Assembly: GCA_003550325.1 (NCBI GenBank)
Contig: QKWP01000120.1
Location: 293,676 to 357,675, forward strand
Source of the DNA: Gigaspora rosea
Taxonomy: Eukaryota > Glomeromycota > Glomeromycetes > Diversisporales > Gigasporaceae
DNA: 64,000 bases
Direction of reading: 5' to 3'
Position numbers and translations under genes: made by a program. Shown piece by piece: positions 33,591 through 45,597 of the stretch. Every line of letters starts with the position of its first letter. Position 1 is the stretch's first letter. The notes beneath the pieces were generated by a model. It was not told the origin of the DNA, ran no database searches, and was given only the letters and a program-made list of their open reading frames with translations.

Positions 33591-36548
33591 ACATCTCTCA
33601 TATAGGTCATAACTGATTTGCATGAATTTAGACTTTTTTGCTACCCCTAAAATCAAGTAAATTTGCTAAAAGTTAAATTATTACATATAAATTTTATAGT
33701 AATTTGCTAAAAACTTAATTATAACATCTAGTATCGGGTAAAAAAAATATAGAGCAAATTTTTTTTGATTTGAATTTTATGGATCCATAGAATTCAAATA
33801 AAAAAATTTTTATTGAATTTGATTAGGTGGTTGCTAAGATACTTTTGCTCAAGTTTTAGAAAAATCAAAACTTCTATCAAAAACAAGCTGCGCCAAAGTT
33901 TTCTAAAACTTTGAGTGAAAGTATCTTAGCAACCACCTGATCAAATTCGATAAAAATTTTTTATTTGAATTCTATGGATCCATATAATTCAAATAAAAAA
34001 ATTTTCATCAAATTTGATCAGGTGGTTGCAGAGATATCTTTGACCAAAGTTTTAAAGAATTTCAAAATGCATATCACATGATAGATACGTTTAAATTTGT
34101 TAGCAAAACTTTGATTAAGGATATCCCTGCAACCACCTGATCAAATTTGATGAAAATATTTTTACTTATTCTACGGATTCATAAAAAAATTTCATCAAAT
34201 TTGATCAAGTGGTTGCAGCGATATCCTTGATCAAAGTTTTGTCAAAAATTTAAATGTATCTGTTATGTGATATACGGTTTGAAATTCTTTAAAACTTTGA
34301 TCAAGGATATCTCTGCAACCACCTAATCAAATTTGATAAAAAATTTTTTTATTTGAATTGTATGGAACCATAGAAGTCAAATAAAAAAATTTTCATCAGA
34401 TTTGATTAGGTGGTTGCAGAGATTTCAAAACATAGATCACATGACAGATACGTTTAAATTTTTGACAAAACTTTGATCAAGAATAACTCTGCAACTACTT
34501 AATCAATTTTGATAAAAATTTTTTTATTTAAATTTTATGGATCTGTAGAATAAGTAAAAAGATTTTCATCAAATTTAATCAGGTGGTTGCAGAGATATCC
34601 TTGATCAAAGTTTTGTCAACAAATTTAAACGTATCTGTCATGTGATACGCGTTTTGAAATTCTCTAAAACTTTTATCAAAAATATCTCTGCAACCACCTG
34701 ATCAAATTCGATGAAAATTTTTTTATTTGAATTCTATGGATCCATACAATTCAAATTTTCATCGAATTTGATCAGGTGATTGTAGAGATATCTTTGATTA
34801 AAGTTTTAGAGAATTTCAAAATGCGTATCATATGACAAATACGGTTAAATTTTTGACAAAACTTTGATCAAGAATACCTCTGCAACCACTTGATCAAATT
34901 TGATGAAAATTTTTTTATTTAAATTTTATGGATCTGTAGAATAAGTAAAAAAATTTCATCAAATTTGATCAGGTAGTTGCAGAGATATTCTTGATCAAAG
35001 TTTTGTCAACAAATTTAAACATATCTATCATGTGATATGTGTTTTGAAATTCTCTAAAACTTTGGTCAAAGATATCTTTGCAACCACTTGCTCAAATTCA
35101 ATGAAAATTTTTTTATTTGAATTCTATGGATCCATAAAATTCAAATAAAAAAAATTTCATCAAATTTGGTCAAGAACTTGTAGAGATATCTTTGATAAAA
35201 GATTCTTTTATTTCCATAAAGTATATTATAAAGAAGCTGCACCAAATGAAAAAAGCTATTATGGAATAAATATTTAACCAAACAACTTGTTTTTAGAAAG
35301 CAAAATTTTAGCCTATTCTCTATTGATTATATTAGTGTGCAGTAATTTGTTTCATTTGAACTTGTAAAAATCTAGCCTGTAATAATGATTTTTCTGTTTT
35401 CATCAAAATTGAAAATTTTAGAAAATCCCAAATCTGGAAGCAAATTGAAAAATCATCATAACTTTGTCAATATTAATCTGTTTTTGATAAAATTTTAATT
35501 AAAGACTTTCGAATACCTATTCTATCAACTTACTGAGTCACGTTTTGGAGGTTTCATTTTGAGAAAGTGTTTCTGAAAGCATTTGAAGTTTAGGGAAAAA
35601 CTTGCAAAAACGTATGCGTCCAAATTTACAAAAACGTTAATATCTTCACGAGTTTTTAATATTTTTTTCATGAAATTTGAGATTCTATTAGTCAATGTTA
35701 TGTGCTACAAGTCTTGTTATATAATTTTTTTTAGTTAGCATAGATAAATTTTTTGTAAATCATCACCGAACAGTGGGTTATTTTGAAAAAAACAAAAAAA
35801 CATATTACAAAAAAACTGTATTGAAATTGTTTACAAGAACTTTCATCAAAGATATCTCCATGAGTTCTTGACCAAATTTGATGAAAATTTTTTTATTTTA
35901 ATTTTACAAATCTATAGAATTCAAATAAAAAAATTTTTAAAAATATTATGATTTCAAAATTTTACAAATTGATTCTAACTTTGTATTCTAAAAAACCTAT
36001 TTAGCATATTAAAATACATTATGCTAGAGATTTAATTTTATATTTCTTGAAAATTTCAGAGAAGATACTAACTACATAATAATTACTACAATTATTATAT
36101 GAATTACTAACTAATTTGCTTAATGATAACCCTGCGCAATTGCATTACATAATTATTTGTTTATCGATATACAATCACGATCAATGATCGTAATACATAT
36201 GCAAGTTGCTATTGATTCTAAAGCCTGATTACATGCTAAAACTACTTTTATTTATTTTCAATTATAATTGATTATAATTTGCTCCGTATAGCCATTAATA
36301 ACTTGTTATATCTGGATCAATCATCATAGCACGACTTAACTTGTTATAATAATTCTTGAAAAATATGGGTAAATTGCTAAAAATAAAATATAACATGTGT
36401 AAAATCTTAGAAATTCGCCAAAATATTCAATTATGACCCTTTTTAAAATTAATTTCAATTTGCTAAAATTTAAATTTGGACCTTAGATCAAATTTGAATC
36501 AATTTGCTAAAAAAAAATAAGATATATATTAGAGATGTCCGGGGTCCT
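33591..36548. mobile_element. hAT-like element with alternately flipped palindrome array
   Basis: Ends AGGACCCTGGACATCTCTCA and GAGATGTCCGGGGTCCT are inverted repeats with flanking imperfect 8-bp duplications GGCTAGAT/GGCTAACT. Subterminal copies of AATTTGCTAAAA occur near both ends (33661, 33702; 36372, 36468, 36506), as expected for hAT transposase binding sites. There is no transposase gene. It splits the LINE reverse transcriptase: QDMHKAFNAVFLSFLKLA on one side joins MNRIKLPSKIVKIV on the other. The interior is mostly the array at 33760-35210 plus a larger inverted repeat (35150-35210 against 35850-35935). Confidence 0.82.
33760..35210. repeat. Array of about seven palindromic units, alternating orientation
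   Basis: Each unit of about 190 bp reads TTTCATCAAATTTGATCAGG, TGGTTGCAGAGATATC, TTGATCAAAGTTTT, a core with ATCACATGA and GATACGTTTAAATTT, and then the inverse of the arms. GGTTGC occurs near 33828, 34023, 34213, 34413 and 34585 (variants near 34788, 34976), and its inverse GCAACC near 33925, 34128, 34313, 34690, 34880 and 35081. Cores alternate direction, and two spacer types alternate (GAATTCTATGGATCCATA and GGATCTGTAGAATAAG). No coding. Confidence 0.85.
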
Positions 36549-37431
36549 GGCTAACTTCAAGAATGATAAAAATACCGCATTAAAAGCTTTATGCATATCT
36601 TAAAACAAGATCTATATTTCTTTTTTTTTTCTTTTATATTTTTCATTAGTATATTTATAATAGATTGGGGTTTCAGTTAAACAACCAAATAACTCTACAA
36701 AATTTGGGCCTTTAAGAATTTTATTCTCCCAATACTCTGACTAGTTTTTTATTTAGTACTTTTATAACATATTTTTAAATAACTCTAGCAATACTATTGG
36801 TTTTGTATTACTTAGCAAATATTTCTACTTTTTACTTTTAGGAATTAAATTTAAATATAACTGTAACAACTTCCATTTATCTGGAATATCACTTTTTAAT
36901 AAATTTTTATTTGTCAAATATCTAAAGAATTTTTGAAAACTTATATCAGCTTGCTTAATTAACCTATAACCAATTCTAGAAGGCCTAAGTACTAATGTAT
37001 TTTTAGTTTCTTTAAGAGCTACAAACTATTTCTCTAATAAGATTTTTGTTTCTAAATCTATATAACACTCTTCTTTAATTCTTTTAATAGCTTGTATAGT
37101 CAATTCTCTCTAAGCCTAACTGCTGGAACTGCTTTTTTCTACTATATAAAAATTTGGAAAAGTTTAGTTTTCAAAAAGTTATATATGGCTTATTCAAACT
37201 TTATAATAAATTTACAAATGTTCTAAGAAATTTTGTTCAGTTTAAAGAGATTTAATAGTGTTTGGTTTAGAGAGGTTCAGATTAGAGAGAGGCAACTATA
37301 TATTTCACTCTATTCTTTGAGCATTAACTTCAGATATGTTCTTTTTTTTGGTATTGATGCTAGAAGTACAATATATATAGTTTTTTTTAAGTACCTTTTT
37401 TCTATTCATTATTAGTTTTCTATCCTGGCTA

Positions 37432-37687
37432 GTGATGGCACTGAAATTGATTTTTGAAAAAGGCCTATTTCATCTTCATTAGAAAAAATTAAAATTTTTT
37501 ATAAGGAAGTGCAAATAACATTTATATAGATATGTTCTTTATAATTTCGTCTATTCAAAAAAAGTATCAAATAATTTCGTCTTTCAAGTAAAATAGGTCA
37601 AAAACAATTTCATTTTCAAATTTTAATTTTGGGTTTTAGAACCTGAAATGCTTTTGTCCTCATGTATAATCCTAGCTCTCTTGTTCA
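37432..37687. mobile_element. 255-bp repeat, inverted relative of 40712-40953
   Basis: Shares TTCATTAGAAAAAATTAAAA, TTTCGTC, GTCAAAAACAATTTC and GTCCTCATGTATA with the segment at 40712-40953 in opposite orientation. It interrupts LINE sequence. The ends (ATGAGGAC / GGCATCAC side) are only weakly inverted. Superfamily unknown. Confidence 0.65.
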
Positions 37688-38559
37688 AAAATACAATCTA
37701 ATTTTATCGACTTTTATGGCTTGTTCAGAAGGCTTTTAAGCATTTTTTTTATCGTTTTCAATTATAGCACATTTTTATTCTATGTAATCTTCAATTTTTA
37801 ATTTTTTAATTCTTGCTCTGCTCTCATATTTAACAACTTCTACTATCTCTTTAAATCTATAATTACCTTCTCTATAAACTCCAGAATTCTTAATATCTGT
37901 ATTTTCTGGTTATAGTTTATAAAATCAACTGTATTGTTGCACTTTTGCAACTCTTTTGTAGATAAACTTCTTTTCTTTAACTTTTGTAATATTTTTACTA
38001 TTTTGCTAAGTCTTGTTGTTGCATCTTATATATCTGTTTTTAATTGCTTTCTATGTTTCTATTCTTCTCTGTTAAGATCTTTTTCTTTAGTATTTTTATA
38101 TTAGCAGCAGAAATAATATATTGTTGAACTATATCCTATAGTTTATTTAAAGAAAGATTAACTATATAATTTGCAATACCTTTTTCAGACTCTAATTTCC
38201 TTTTCAAAAATCTGTTCAGGTTCATTAGCAAATTTATAGTAGTGCAATTTTTTGAAAAATTTTGCGAATCTGCAAAATCTTTCGAAAGATTTTGCATATG
38301 CAATATATTTCGAAACATTTCGCAATATATTTCGAAATATTTCAAGTTTTGAAATATTTCGAAAATGTTTTTGAAAGTGAATTCGAAATATTTTTTGAGC
38401 AGACTGGTAGAATCAGTAGATATGTAACCTGGGTCATACCAAGTAGCATTGGACTATATTTTTGAAATACTTCAAATATATCAAAATTAATCTGCAAATC
38501 TGTATTACAAGTTCAAATTAGATTTTTTTAATAAATTAGATCTTCTATTTACATTGTTT

Positions 38560-39300
38560 ATTTATTTTGTTTTGTTTTTTTTATTTTTGTTTTTTTTTTG
38601 TTTTTAATTTTTTTTGCTTTTGTTTTGTTTTGTTTTTTTTTTATTTATTTATTTTTAATCTTTTTCGTATTTTACAAAACACTAGCTTTTTTGCAAGAAA
38701 ACCAACTACTTTTCAGCACTTTGCAAATACCTACTCAGACTTCCGAAACTTTGCAAGAACACACAACTGATTTCTCCAGCAATTTCTAAATTTTAAGGAA
38801 CGCTTCTTTAGAGAAATAGGTACAAGTTTTTGCAAGTTTTTGCAAGTTCTTCAAGGTTTTGCTCATTTATTTTTTCGTTTCATGTTTTTTGTTTTTTTTT
38901 TTTTGTTTTATTTTTTATTAATTTATTTTAATTCGACACTTTGTGAAAACAGAACCCTTACTTCCTAGCACTTTGCAAGAAAACTAACCCATACTTTTTC
39001 AGCACTTTGCAACTTTTTTGGTATTTTGCAAGAATATTAATACAGCTTTCGCAATTTCTGAATTTGCAAGAATGTAAACTTTTATTTTAAAGAAATGAAA
39101 ATTTGGGGCTTCTTTTATTTTTTTTATTAGTTTGCTTACATTTTTTGTTTTTTTGTTTATTTTTTTTTATTTATTTTTTTAATTTTTATTTTTCAAAACT
39201 TTGCGACTTTTTCAGCACTTTACAAAATTTCTCTGCCAATTTGCAAGATCACCAACACTTTTGAGAAATAGTTTTTTTATTTTTTTTTATTCTTTACTAT
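38560..39300. repeat. T-rich region with GCACTTTGCAA repeats
   Basis: Alternating T-rich tracts and phrases such as TTTTCAGCACTTTGCAA and TTTGCAAGAAAACCAAC recur three to four times (38685, 38950, 38998, 39213). Apparent open frames (mostly F, L, C) are artefacts of this composition. Confidence 0.7.
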
Positions 39301-39495
39301 TTTTAAAAAGTATTTAGAAAAAAAGAGTGAAATGAAAGTATAGCCAAACCGAAAAAATAGCCAAAGCGAAAAAGATAGAAAACAAAGAAGCAAAGATAAT
39401 AGCTAACTATGAGATGAGTGAAAATATGTGTGTAGAGCTAGTTTTTTGTATATAGTAATAGAATTAGATATGAAAAAGTGCGAAAGTAGGTAAAA

Positions 39496-40383
39496 TACAG
39501 TCAAACCCCTCTATAATTACCACGTTGATTATACATCAATATGGTAATTATATTTAAATGTAATTATAACTTTAAACCTCTATATAGTCAATTATATTAA
39601 AATTTTTATAAAGTGTTATAAAAATTTATAATAAAAAAACTATTACAAATCATTAAATAGAATATTTATTAACCAAAATATACCATAACACAAATATTAT
39701 TTTATTATTTTTTACTAATAAGCACTTAAATTAATAATATTAAGGAAAGTGCAGTAAATTACGTAATTAGTAGGACTATTGACCAATCAAATTTTATCTT
39801 TTATAATATTAAAAAACTCAAAAATGTCTTTGACCCTACAATCGATTACAGTTGCTACATAGTAAAGTCTAAATTTTATCATGTGAATCGATTAAAGTCA
39901 CTTAAGTAAGCTTGTTTAGAAGCTCAAAATACACTTACTTAAAATTTTCATTAATATTGAAGTACTTTTTATTATTTGACTTTTTGATTTTACATTCAAC
40001 GAAAAAATTAAAATTTTTTAAAAAAATATATTTGATGAATGTAAAAATTAAAAGTTAAATAATAAAAACTTTTCAATTTTAATAAAAATTTTAGAGTATG
40101 TGTATTTTGATGTTCCAAACAAGTTTACTTAATTGATATTTATCGATTGACATGGTAAAATTTAGACTTTACTATGTAGCAACTTTTTACGAATTTTAAT
40201 TATAATAAATACTTAGCTATTTTACTATATATATATAGGATATAATAAAGTGGGGATCTCCCTCCCTCTAATAAATTACATGATTTAAAAAATCAGTGAT
40301 TATAAAGAGGTATATTATTAATAAAATTGATAAAAAAATCAAAATTTTTTGGTGATAGTGATTATGAGTGATTTGTGACTATA
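39496..40383. mobile_element. Pogo-like element with nested foldback
   Basis: The left end TACAGTCAAACCCCTCTAT closely resembles pogo/Emigrant-type ends (CAGTAAAACCTCTATAA) and starts with TA, their target. The right end GATTATGAGTGATTTGTGAC is a diverged inverse. There is no transposase. A separate foldback (39850-40187) sits inside. Confidence 0.55.
39850..40187. mobile_element. Foldback MITE, GTTGCTACATAGTAAAGTC ends
   Basis: GTTGCTACATAGTAAAGTCT on the left and AGACTTTACTATGTAGCAAC on the right are exact complements; arms of about 150 bp continue to the centre. A diverged copy forms part of 43627-43955 (AGTTGCTATATATAAAAGTC). Confidence 0.85.
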
Positions 40384-40604
40384 TCTGTTAGAGTTAGAAT
40401 AAGCGTTAATAGTCTTTTTTTCGAGTTGGGTTAGTAGAAAAATTAATTTTAATTTGATGAATTTTTTTTTTTATAATCTACATACTATCATGAATTTATC
40501 ACGTCCGTTCTAAATTGTGTTTCCATATAGTACTACTTTACTATATCTCCTTGGTACTTGGTAGGTTGTGCACTCTAATAAAATTAACTAATTTTTATAT
40601 GTTG

Positions 40605-41030
40605 TGGACCATAATGAAATCAGATTAAAATGAAATATGGGATTCTATTTAACCCTTTTATACTTGTTTAAAATAAACTCTATAACCTCTAATCTTAACT
40701 CCTAACTATACATGAGGACGAAATTATTTCGGGTTCTAAAACCCGAAATTAAAATTTGAAGACGAAATTGTTTTTGATTTATTTTACTTGAAAAACTAAA
40801 TTATTTGATACTTTTTTTGAATAAACGAAATTATAAGAAACATATCTATATAAATTTTATTTGCTCTTTCTTATAAAAAATTTTAATTTTCTCTAATGAA
40901 GACGAAATAGGCTTTTTTCAAAAATCAATTTTGGTGGCATCACTACTCCTAACCCTAAAGAATGTGCCCGACTGTCAAGTTTTTTATACTATATATATTT
41001 TACTTTAATTATATTTATTTCATATTTATT
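40605..41030. mobile_element. GGACCATAATGAAATC repeat with insertion
   Basis: Homologous in outline to the compact copy at 55806-55972 (ends CATAATGAAATC and TTTCATTTTAATC; inner GTCAAGTTTTTTATACT). The 40712-40953 repeat interrupts it. Confidence 0.5.
40712..40953. mobile_element. Second copy of the 37432-37687 repeat, inverted
   Basis: CATGAGGACGAAATTATTTC to GGTGGCATCAC; sequence order is the reverse complement of the copy 3 kb to the left. Confidence 0.65.
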
Positions 41031-41079
41031 ATACAATTAATATATATCCACACTTATATAATCTTGCGCTACTATCTAA

Positions 41080-41220
41080 CTTAACTCTAATACTAAACCC
41101 ATATAACATTAACTAACACTAAACCCTATATAACTAATACTAACACTAATACTTATACTAACACTAAACCCTGTATAACTGATAACTAACACTAATACTA
41201 TAACTCTAACCCTAAGCCCA
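41080..41220. repeat. CTAACACTAA/CCCTA degenerate array
   Basis: Repeats of ACTAACACTAAACCCT and ACTAATACTAAC, resembling degenerate telomere-type sequence. Confidence 0.7.
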
Positions 41221-42710
41221 TTCTATCTTCCTTTAGCTATATGGTATGATACAGCACATAGCAAGGACGACTCACCAAAGACAAAAACCATATCTATAAG
41301 ATCACCTGCAAAAAATGTCAGAAAAATACGAAAGACTACCTATAAGACCACTTGAAAGACTATACGAACGCAAAATCAACTTACAAAAATGCGGCAACAT
41401 CGACAACACCAATAACGATACCAACTACGACAGCATAATGAAGGATTTCAAGCTAAATAAATAAATAAAAAAAATAAATAAAAATCTGTTAGTAAAGCGA
41501 AAAAAGCAAAGACAAGTAAACAAAACAAAAAAAATAAAAAAACAGATCTAAGATGATCTATACTTATCTGTTCAGATCTGGCGATGCACAGCCAATTTTG
41601 CATTAGCAATCGGATCAACACATGAACTTTTTGATCATGTGATCTTTCCGTTCTTTGATTGGTCAAAAGGCCATAGATATATAAACTATATATCTCTGGC
41701 CAGAAATATTTAGAAAAACCCATAAAAAAATAATAATAAATAGAAATTTAAAATTTAATAATGCGAAAATTTTAAAAATTTTTAAAAATATGCAAAAATA
41801 TTGTGAAAAACTGCAGATTTACACGATAATATGCGAAATATTACCTCCTGCGACCTCTGAAATAAGATAATTAGATAGAGTTTTGCATTGTTTTATTTGG
41901 ACTATTTCGCAATATTTTTCACAATATATTTTGCATTATTTTGCAATATTTTGCAATATATTTTGAAATATTTTGAAAGAAATGTATTCCAAAATCTTTC
42001 GAAAGATTGCAGTTCTTTCGAAAGATTTTATATCAATCGCAATTCTTTTGAAAGATTTTGGCATGCAATTTCTTTCAAAAGATTTTGTATATTTATTTTG
42101 CTAATGTCTTTAGTATAATTTTTTAATATTCTTTTAGCTTCTTCATACAAAAGAATCTATTTTGTTGCCTGCTTTTTTTCAAGAAAGCTTTGTTGTAGTT
42201 TTTAATTAAGTAATCTATTTGGATAATAGCTAGTAGTCATATCTTCTATTGACGAGTCTTTTAAACCTATTACTAAATTCTCAGATAGCCAGATTTGGTT
42301 TATTCTAGATTTGCTTGTATTGTTGCTTTATGAAAATGCTTTTGTATTTAGATATAAAAATCTAAATGTATCTTGAAACTCCTGACTTTTAAACCATCTA
42401 TGCAAGAGAAGGATTTTACTATTTTTATTTCTGCTCATATTATCTCTGTCTATATATGAGTTTACAATGTAATTGAAATCTTCCATAATAAAAAACTAAC
42501 TAGTCTTTGATCTATTCAAATACCTTTTGACTATTTCTTGCTAAATATTTTTACATGCTTTCTTGTTATTTGGAAGTATATACACTATAATTACTACTAG
42601 TTCCAGTTGTTTGAAATAAAAATTTGCTTTTATTATATATTCATTTTTTCTAACTAGATGTTTTAAATATTTTTCCAATCATCTTTAATTAAAATTCTAA
42701 CTCCTAAACC

Positions 42711-42900
42711 AGGACCCCAAACAATCTATAAACAGCTAACAATTTTAAAAAATTGTTATATATTTCTAAAAATAGGAAAGATCTACAAAAAACAGTCAAA
42801 AATAAGCATTAATATTACTAAATATAGAAAAGATCTACAAAAAATCGTCAAAAATAAGCAAAAGCAAATTGCCACCTATTTATGTATAGTTCGGGGTCCT
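42711..42900. mobile_element. 190-bp hAT-like MITE in LINE endonuclease region
   Basis: Ends AGGACCCCAAACAATCTATA and TATGTATAGTTCGGGGTCCT; exact 8-bp flanking duplication CCTAAACC (42703-42710 and 42901-42908). Inside, a 55-60 bp direct repeat GATCTACAAAAAA..GTCAAAAATAAGC occurs twice. Same end family as 16567-17050 and 33591-36548. Confidence 0.88.
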
Positions 42901-43626
42901 CCTAAACCCTTTTTCTTAACTATTTTTTTCTTTGACCAAAAACCTCTAAAATTATAACCCTTACTAATTGCAAAATTACCTTCCTTTTTAGAAATATTTG
43001 TTTTACTAAACCTACAATTCCAATATTTTTTCTGATACTAATTCTAATAAACTATCTAATTTTGTATACTTTGTTTTAGGCTATTTATGTTATATTAATT
43101 TTATCCTTCTTTTCTCTTGGATTAAAATTGATTTCCCTTTGTTACAGCCTGTTGGAAAAGTAATTCTTCTTTCTTTAACTCAACTGGGATGCCCAATATT
43201 AGAAGCAGTATGCCTTTATTTGTTGATTTTTTAATTTCTCGAGCTTTCTTAGAATTTCTTTTAGAGTCAGGTTTTTATAGCTTGCACATTTTTGATAATC
43301 TCATCCTCTTTATAGTAATGAGTAAACCTTTTGGTGTCTTTTTTTACCCTTTTGTCTTGTCAGCCTTTGGTTGTTTTTTTTTCTTATACAACTCTTGCTT
43401 TTCTTTCATTTGTTCCTTTTCTTATATTGGTACTCTTCAGGTTTTCTTTACAAAAATCTGTCTTGCCCTAAAAATTATATTGGAATCTTTATCTTCTATT
43501 TTATTCCAAAAAATTTTAATGTTGAAATAATATACTTGTATATTTAGCACTTTATACAAATCTTCCTCTGATTCAAAATAAACTGATGCTCTGCTTTATT
43601 GGTTCCTATTTCTTTTAGTTAAAATA

Positions 43627-43955
43627 CCATATATATCCAAAAATAAGCTACTATCTAAAATGAGCTACCCTCCTAATTTTTTTTAAAAATCTTAAAAAAT
43701 TTGTTAGCAGTTGCTATATATAAAAGTCCAAATTTTCTAAGTAAATCTCAAAAGGTCAATTAAGTAAAGTTGTTCAGGGCATCAAAATACATTTATAGTA
43801 AAAATTTGGTGTCATTTAGCCAACTTTTTATTAGTACATTTTTCAATTTTTTTCAAAAAACTCAATATTTTGAAATAAGCTACTTTATTTTTTTCGTGTA
43901 ATCGTTTGGCCAAAAAAGGTAGCTTATTTTTGGACACATACGGTATATACTGCCT
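43627..43955. mobile_element. MITE with TCCAAAAATAAGCTAC ends in LINE
   Basis: TACCATATATATCCAAAAAT..AAGCTAC on the left pairs with GTAGCTTATTTTTGGACACA..TACGGTA on the right. The inside resembles half of the foldback at 39850-40187, so the two families share sequence. TA at both outer edges suggests a Tc1/mariner-like target. Confidence 0.75.
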
Positions 43956-44194
43956 TGGCATTAACTACTTTAAGTTGACTCAAAAGAGACTTCTCTATTG
44001 TGCTTGTTAGGAGATTGTAAATTGTTGCTTTATATGTTCTTTTTCTTTTAAATGTTTCTATATTAAACTTTCCTTCTGTTAAACATAACATTTTTTTGTT
44101 TATAAAATGAATTGTTCATACCTTTTTGAGTGCTTCTAGTCTTGTTTTCATCTTCATTTCAATCTTAATCAAGGCTGCTTTTGAAACCCCTACT

Positions 44195-45595
44195 TGTTGA
44201 TACTTACGGTATTTTTTATTTATAAGAGAATAAAATAATTCAAATAATTATAAAAAATTTATACGTGTAATATATACAAGAACTGTCTAATCAATTCTAT
44301 AGACAAGCAGCAAATGAATCTTTGCCTACTTACTGTATATAAAGATTATGCCAAGGTAAAGATTACCTGAGTAGCGCACAAATACATTATTAATCTGATT
44401 ATAGGCATAGTAATCGGGTAATAAATATTATTAGTGATCAAAACTTTCTATAATAGAATTTTTCTAATCTGAATTACAGTATATACTGTATATAATAAAT
44501 TTGCCCATCTCTAAAATAGTTATAAAAAAAGGTAAGGATAGATATTCCATGTTTTTCTTTTCATTTGTTTAATCTAAACAATTTTCTGCCATGAGAAAAA
44601 AAATCCCATAGTTGTTGCACTACCAAAAAAGTAATTTGCCGTTTCAACTTTTTTGTAACATATATTGATTGACTCAGGACCAAAAATTTTTGGCTTAATG
44701 ATGCTAACATTTTTTTGTGTGATTACTTGGTTGCATTAAAAACTTTACAATTCGAGTTGGTTTGGTACCACGCAAACTACCATAAAATAATCAGTTAACA
44801 AAGGCTGTTAATAAAATAAAAATCAAACTTCAATGAACATTACAAGCATGCTAATTTAACTGGTTAATGTCTAAGCAAAAAAATATCTTATTTAATACAA
44901 AAAATAAGATAAGAGGCATGGTATGCTCTTTCTAGAAATTTTATATTTTATAAATTAAATATCAAAAAAATTAGGAAGACAATCTAAATGATTGAAAAGT
45001 TAGTAGTTTCTCTCTTGATAATTAGAAATTTGATACAACATTACGGTGCTCTTCATCAATATCATCATGCAGTTTCCAATTTTTCGGGGTTTAGAACCGA
45101 GAAGTTGAGGTTGGTTAACTGATTATTACCAATTCACTTATCGATAAAACGTAATCTACAACGGTTTTTAAAAGTATCTATAAAAAGATGTGGTACTATG
45201 TGACTCTATTAAAAAAATAAGTAAGCATATAATATTAAGTGTTCTTAATAAGACAGAGTATTGACGACTTTAGTTATATATTGTTTCTAAGCTTTAATGA
45301 TCAAAAATAAAGTGTGCATTATTTGATCTCTATATCAGATATAGTATTAACTCATGACACTATTCAAAATATATTCAAAATCTTACCTAAGAAAATTAAA
45401 AAATGGGTATATGTTGCCTTGTATAGTACTATAGATCATATCATACAAGCTGATTAAAATCCCTAATATTGTTGCACAACAAAACTATTTTAAATTATGA
45501 AAAAAAAAACTGCTAGGAATAATTTATAAAAATTAGAGAAATGCCCTCTTATTATCCATTCATATTTGAAATTAAAGAAAACTAAAGAATAGATC
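44195..45595. other. AT-rich stretch without gene
   Basis: No coding run seen. Several TACAGTATA/TATACTGTA palindromes occur near 44335 and 44475. Confidence 0.5.
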
Positions 45596-45597
45596 AT

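Larger units (their letters stand above)
38223..42106. mobile_element. 3.9-kb foldback with CTTTCGAAAG arms, inserted in LINE
   Basis: CATTAGCAAAT at the left and TTTTGCTAATG at the right are inverted. Both arms (38240-38465; 41760-42095) are arrays of AAATCTTTCGAAAGATTTTGC and GCAATATATTTCGAAAT phrases. LINE endonuclease continues on the right and LINE linker on the left, so this block is an insertion. The interior holds T-rich GCACTTTGCAA repeats (38680-39240), a pogo-like element (39496-40383) and other repeats. No transposase is visible. The exact edges are approximate. Confidence 0.55.
33385..44190 (-). mobile_element. Old LINE split by at least five insertions
   Basis: Non-LTR retrotransposon on the minus strand, recognisable in segments. 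44190-43960 and 43626-42903: lysine-rich N-terminal part (VGVSKAALIKIEMKMKTRLE; LLILGIPVELKKEELLFQQA). 42700-42110: apurinic endonuclease domain (FIMEDFNYIVNSYIDRDN; SRINQIWLSENLVIGL). 38222-37690: linker. 37430-36549: reverse transcriptase (IPDKWKLLQLYLNLIPKSK; NTKPIVLLELF; KGPNFVELFGCLTETPI; QDMHKAFNAVFLSFLKL). 33590-33430: continuation of RT (AMNRIKLPSKIVKIVINLFK). Insertions: 43627-43955, 42711-42900, 38223-42106, 37432-37687 and 33591-36548. RNase H and 3' end are not seen. Many stops; long dead. Confidence 0.85.

Noticed and set aside
33760-35210. CRISPR-like repeat array
   Set aside because: Units are palindromic, about 190 bp, alternate in orientation and have no unique spacers; the sequence is eukaryotic and lies within a transposon.
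38567-38789. Hydrophobic F/L/C-rich open frames resembling membrane proteins
   Set aside because: They arise from poly-T tracts; no ATG context and no conserved motif.
41080-41220. True telomere or subtelomere
   Set aside because: CCCTA-like words are degenerate and internal, with transposon sequence on both sides.
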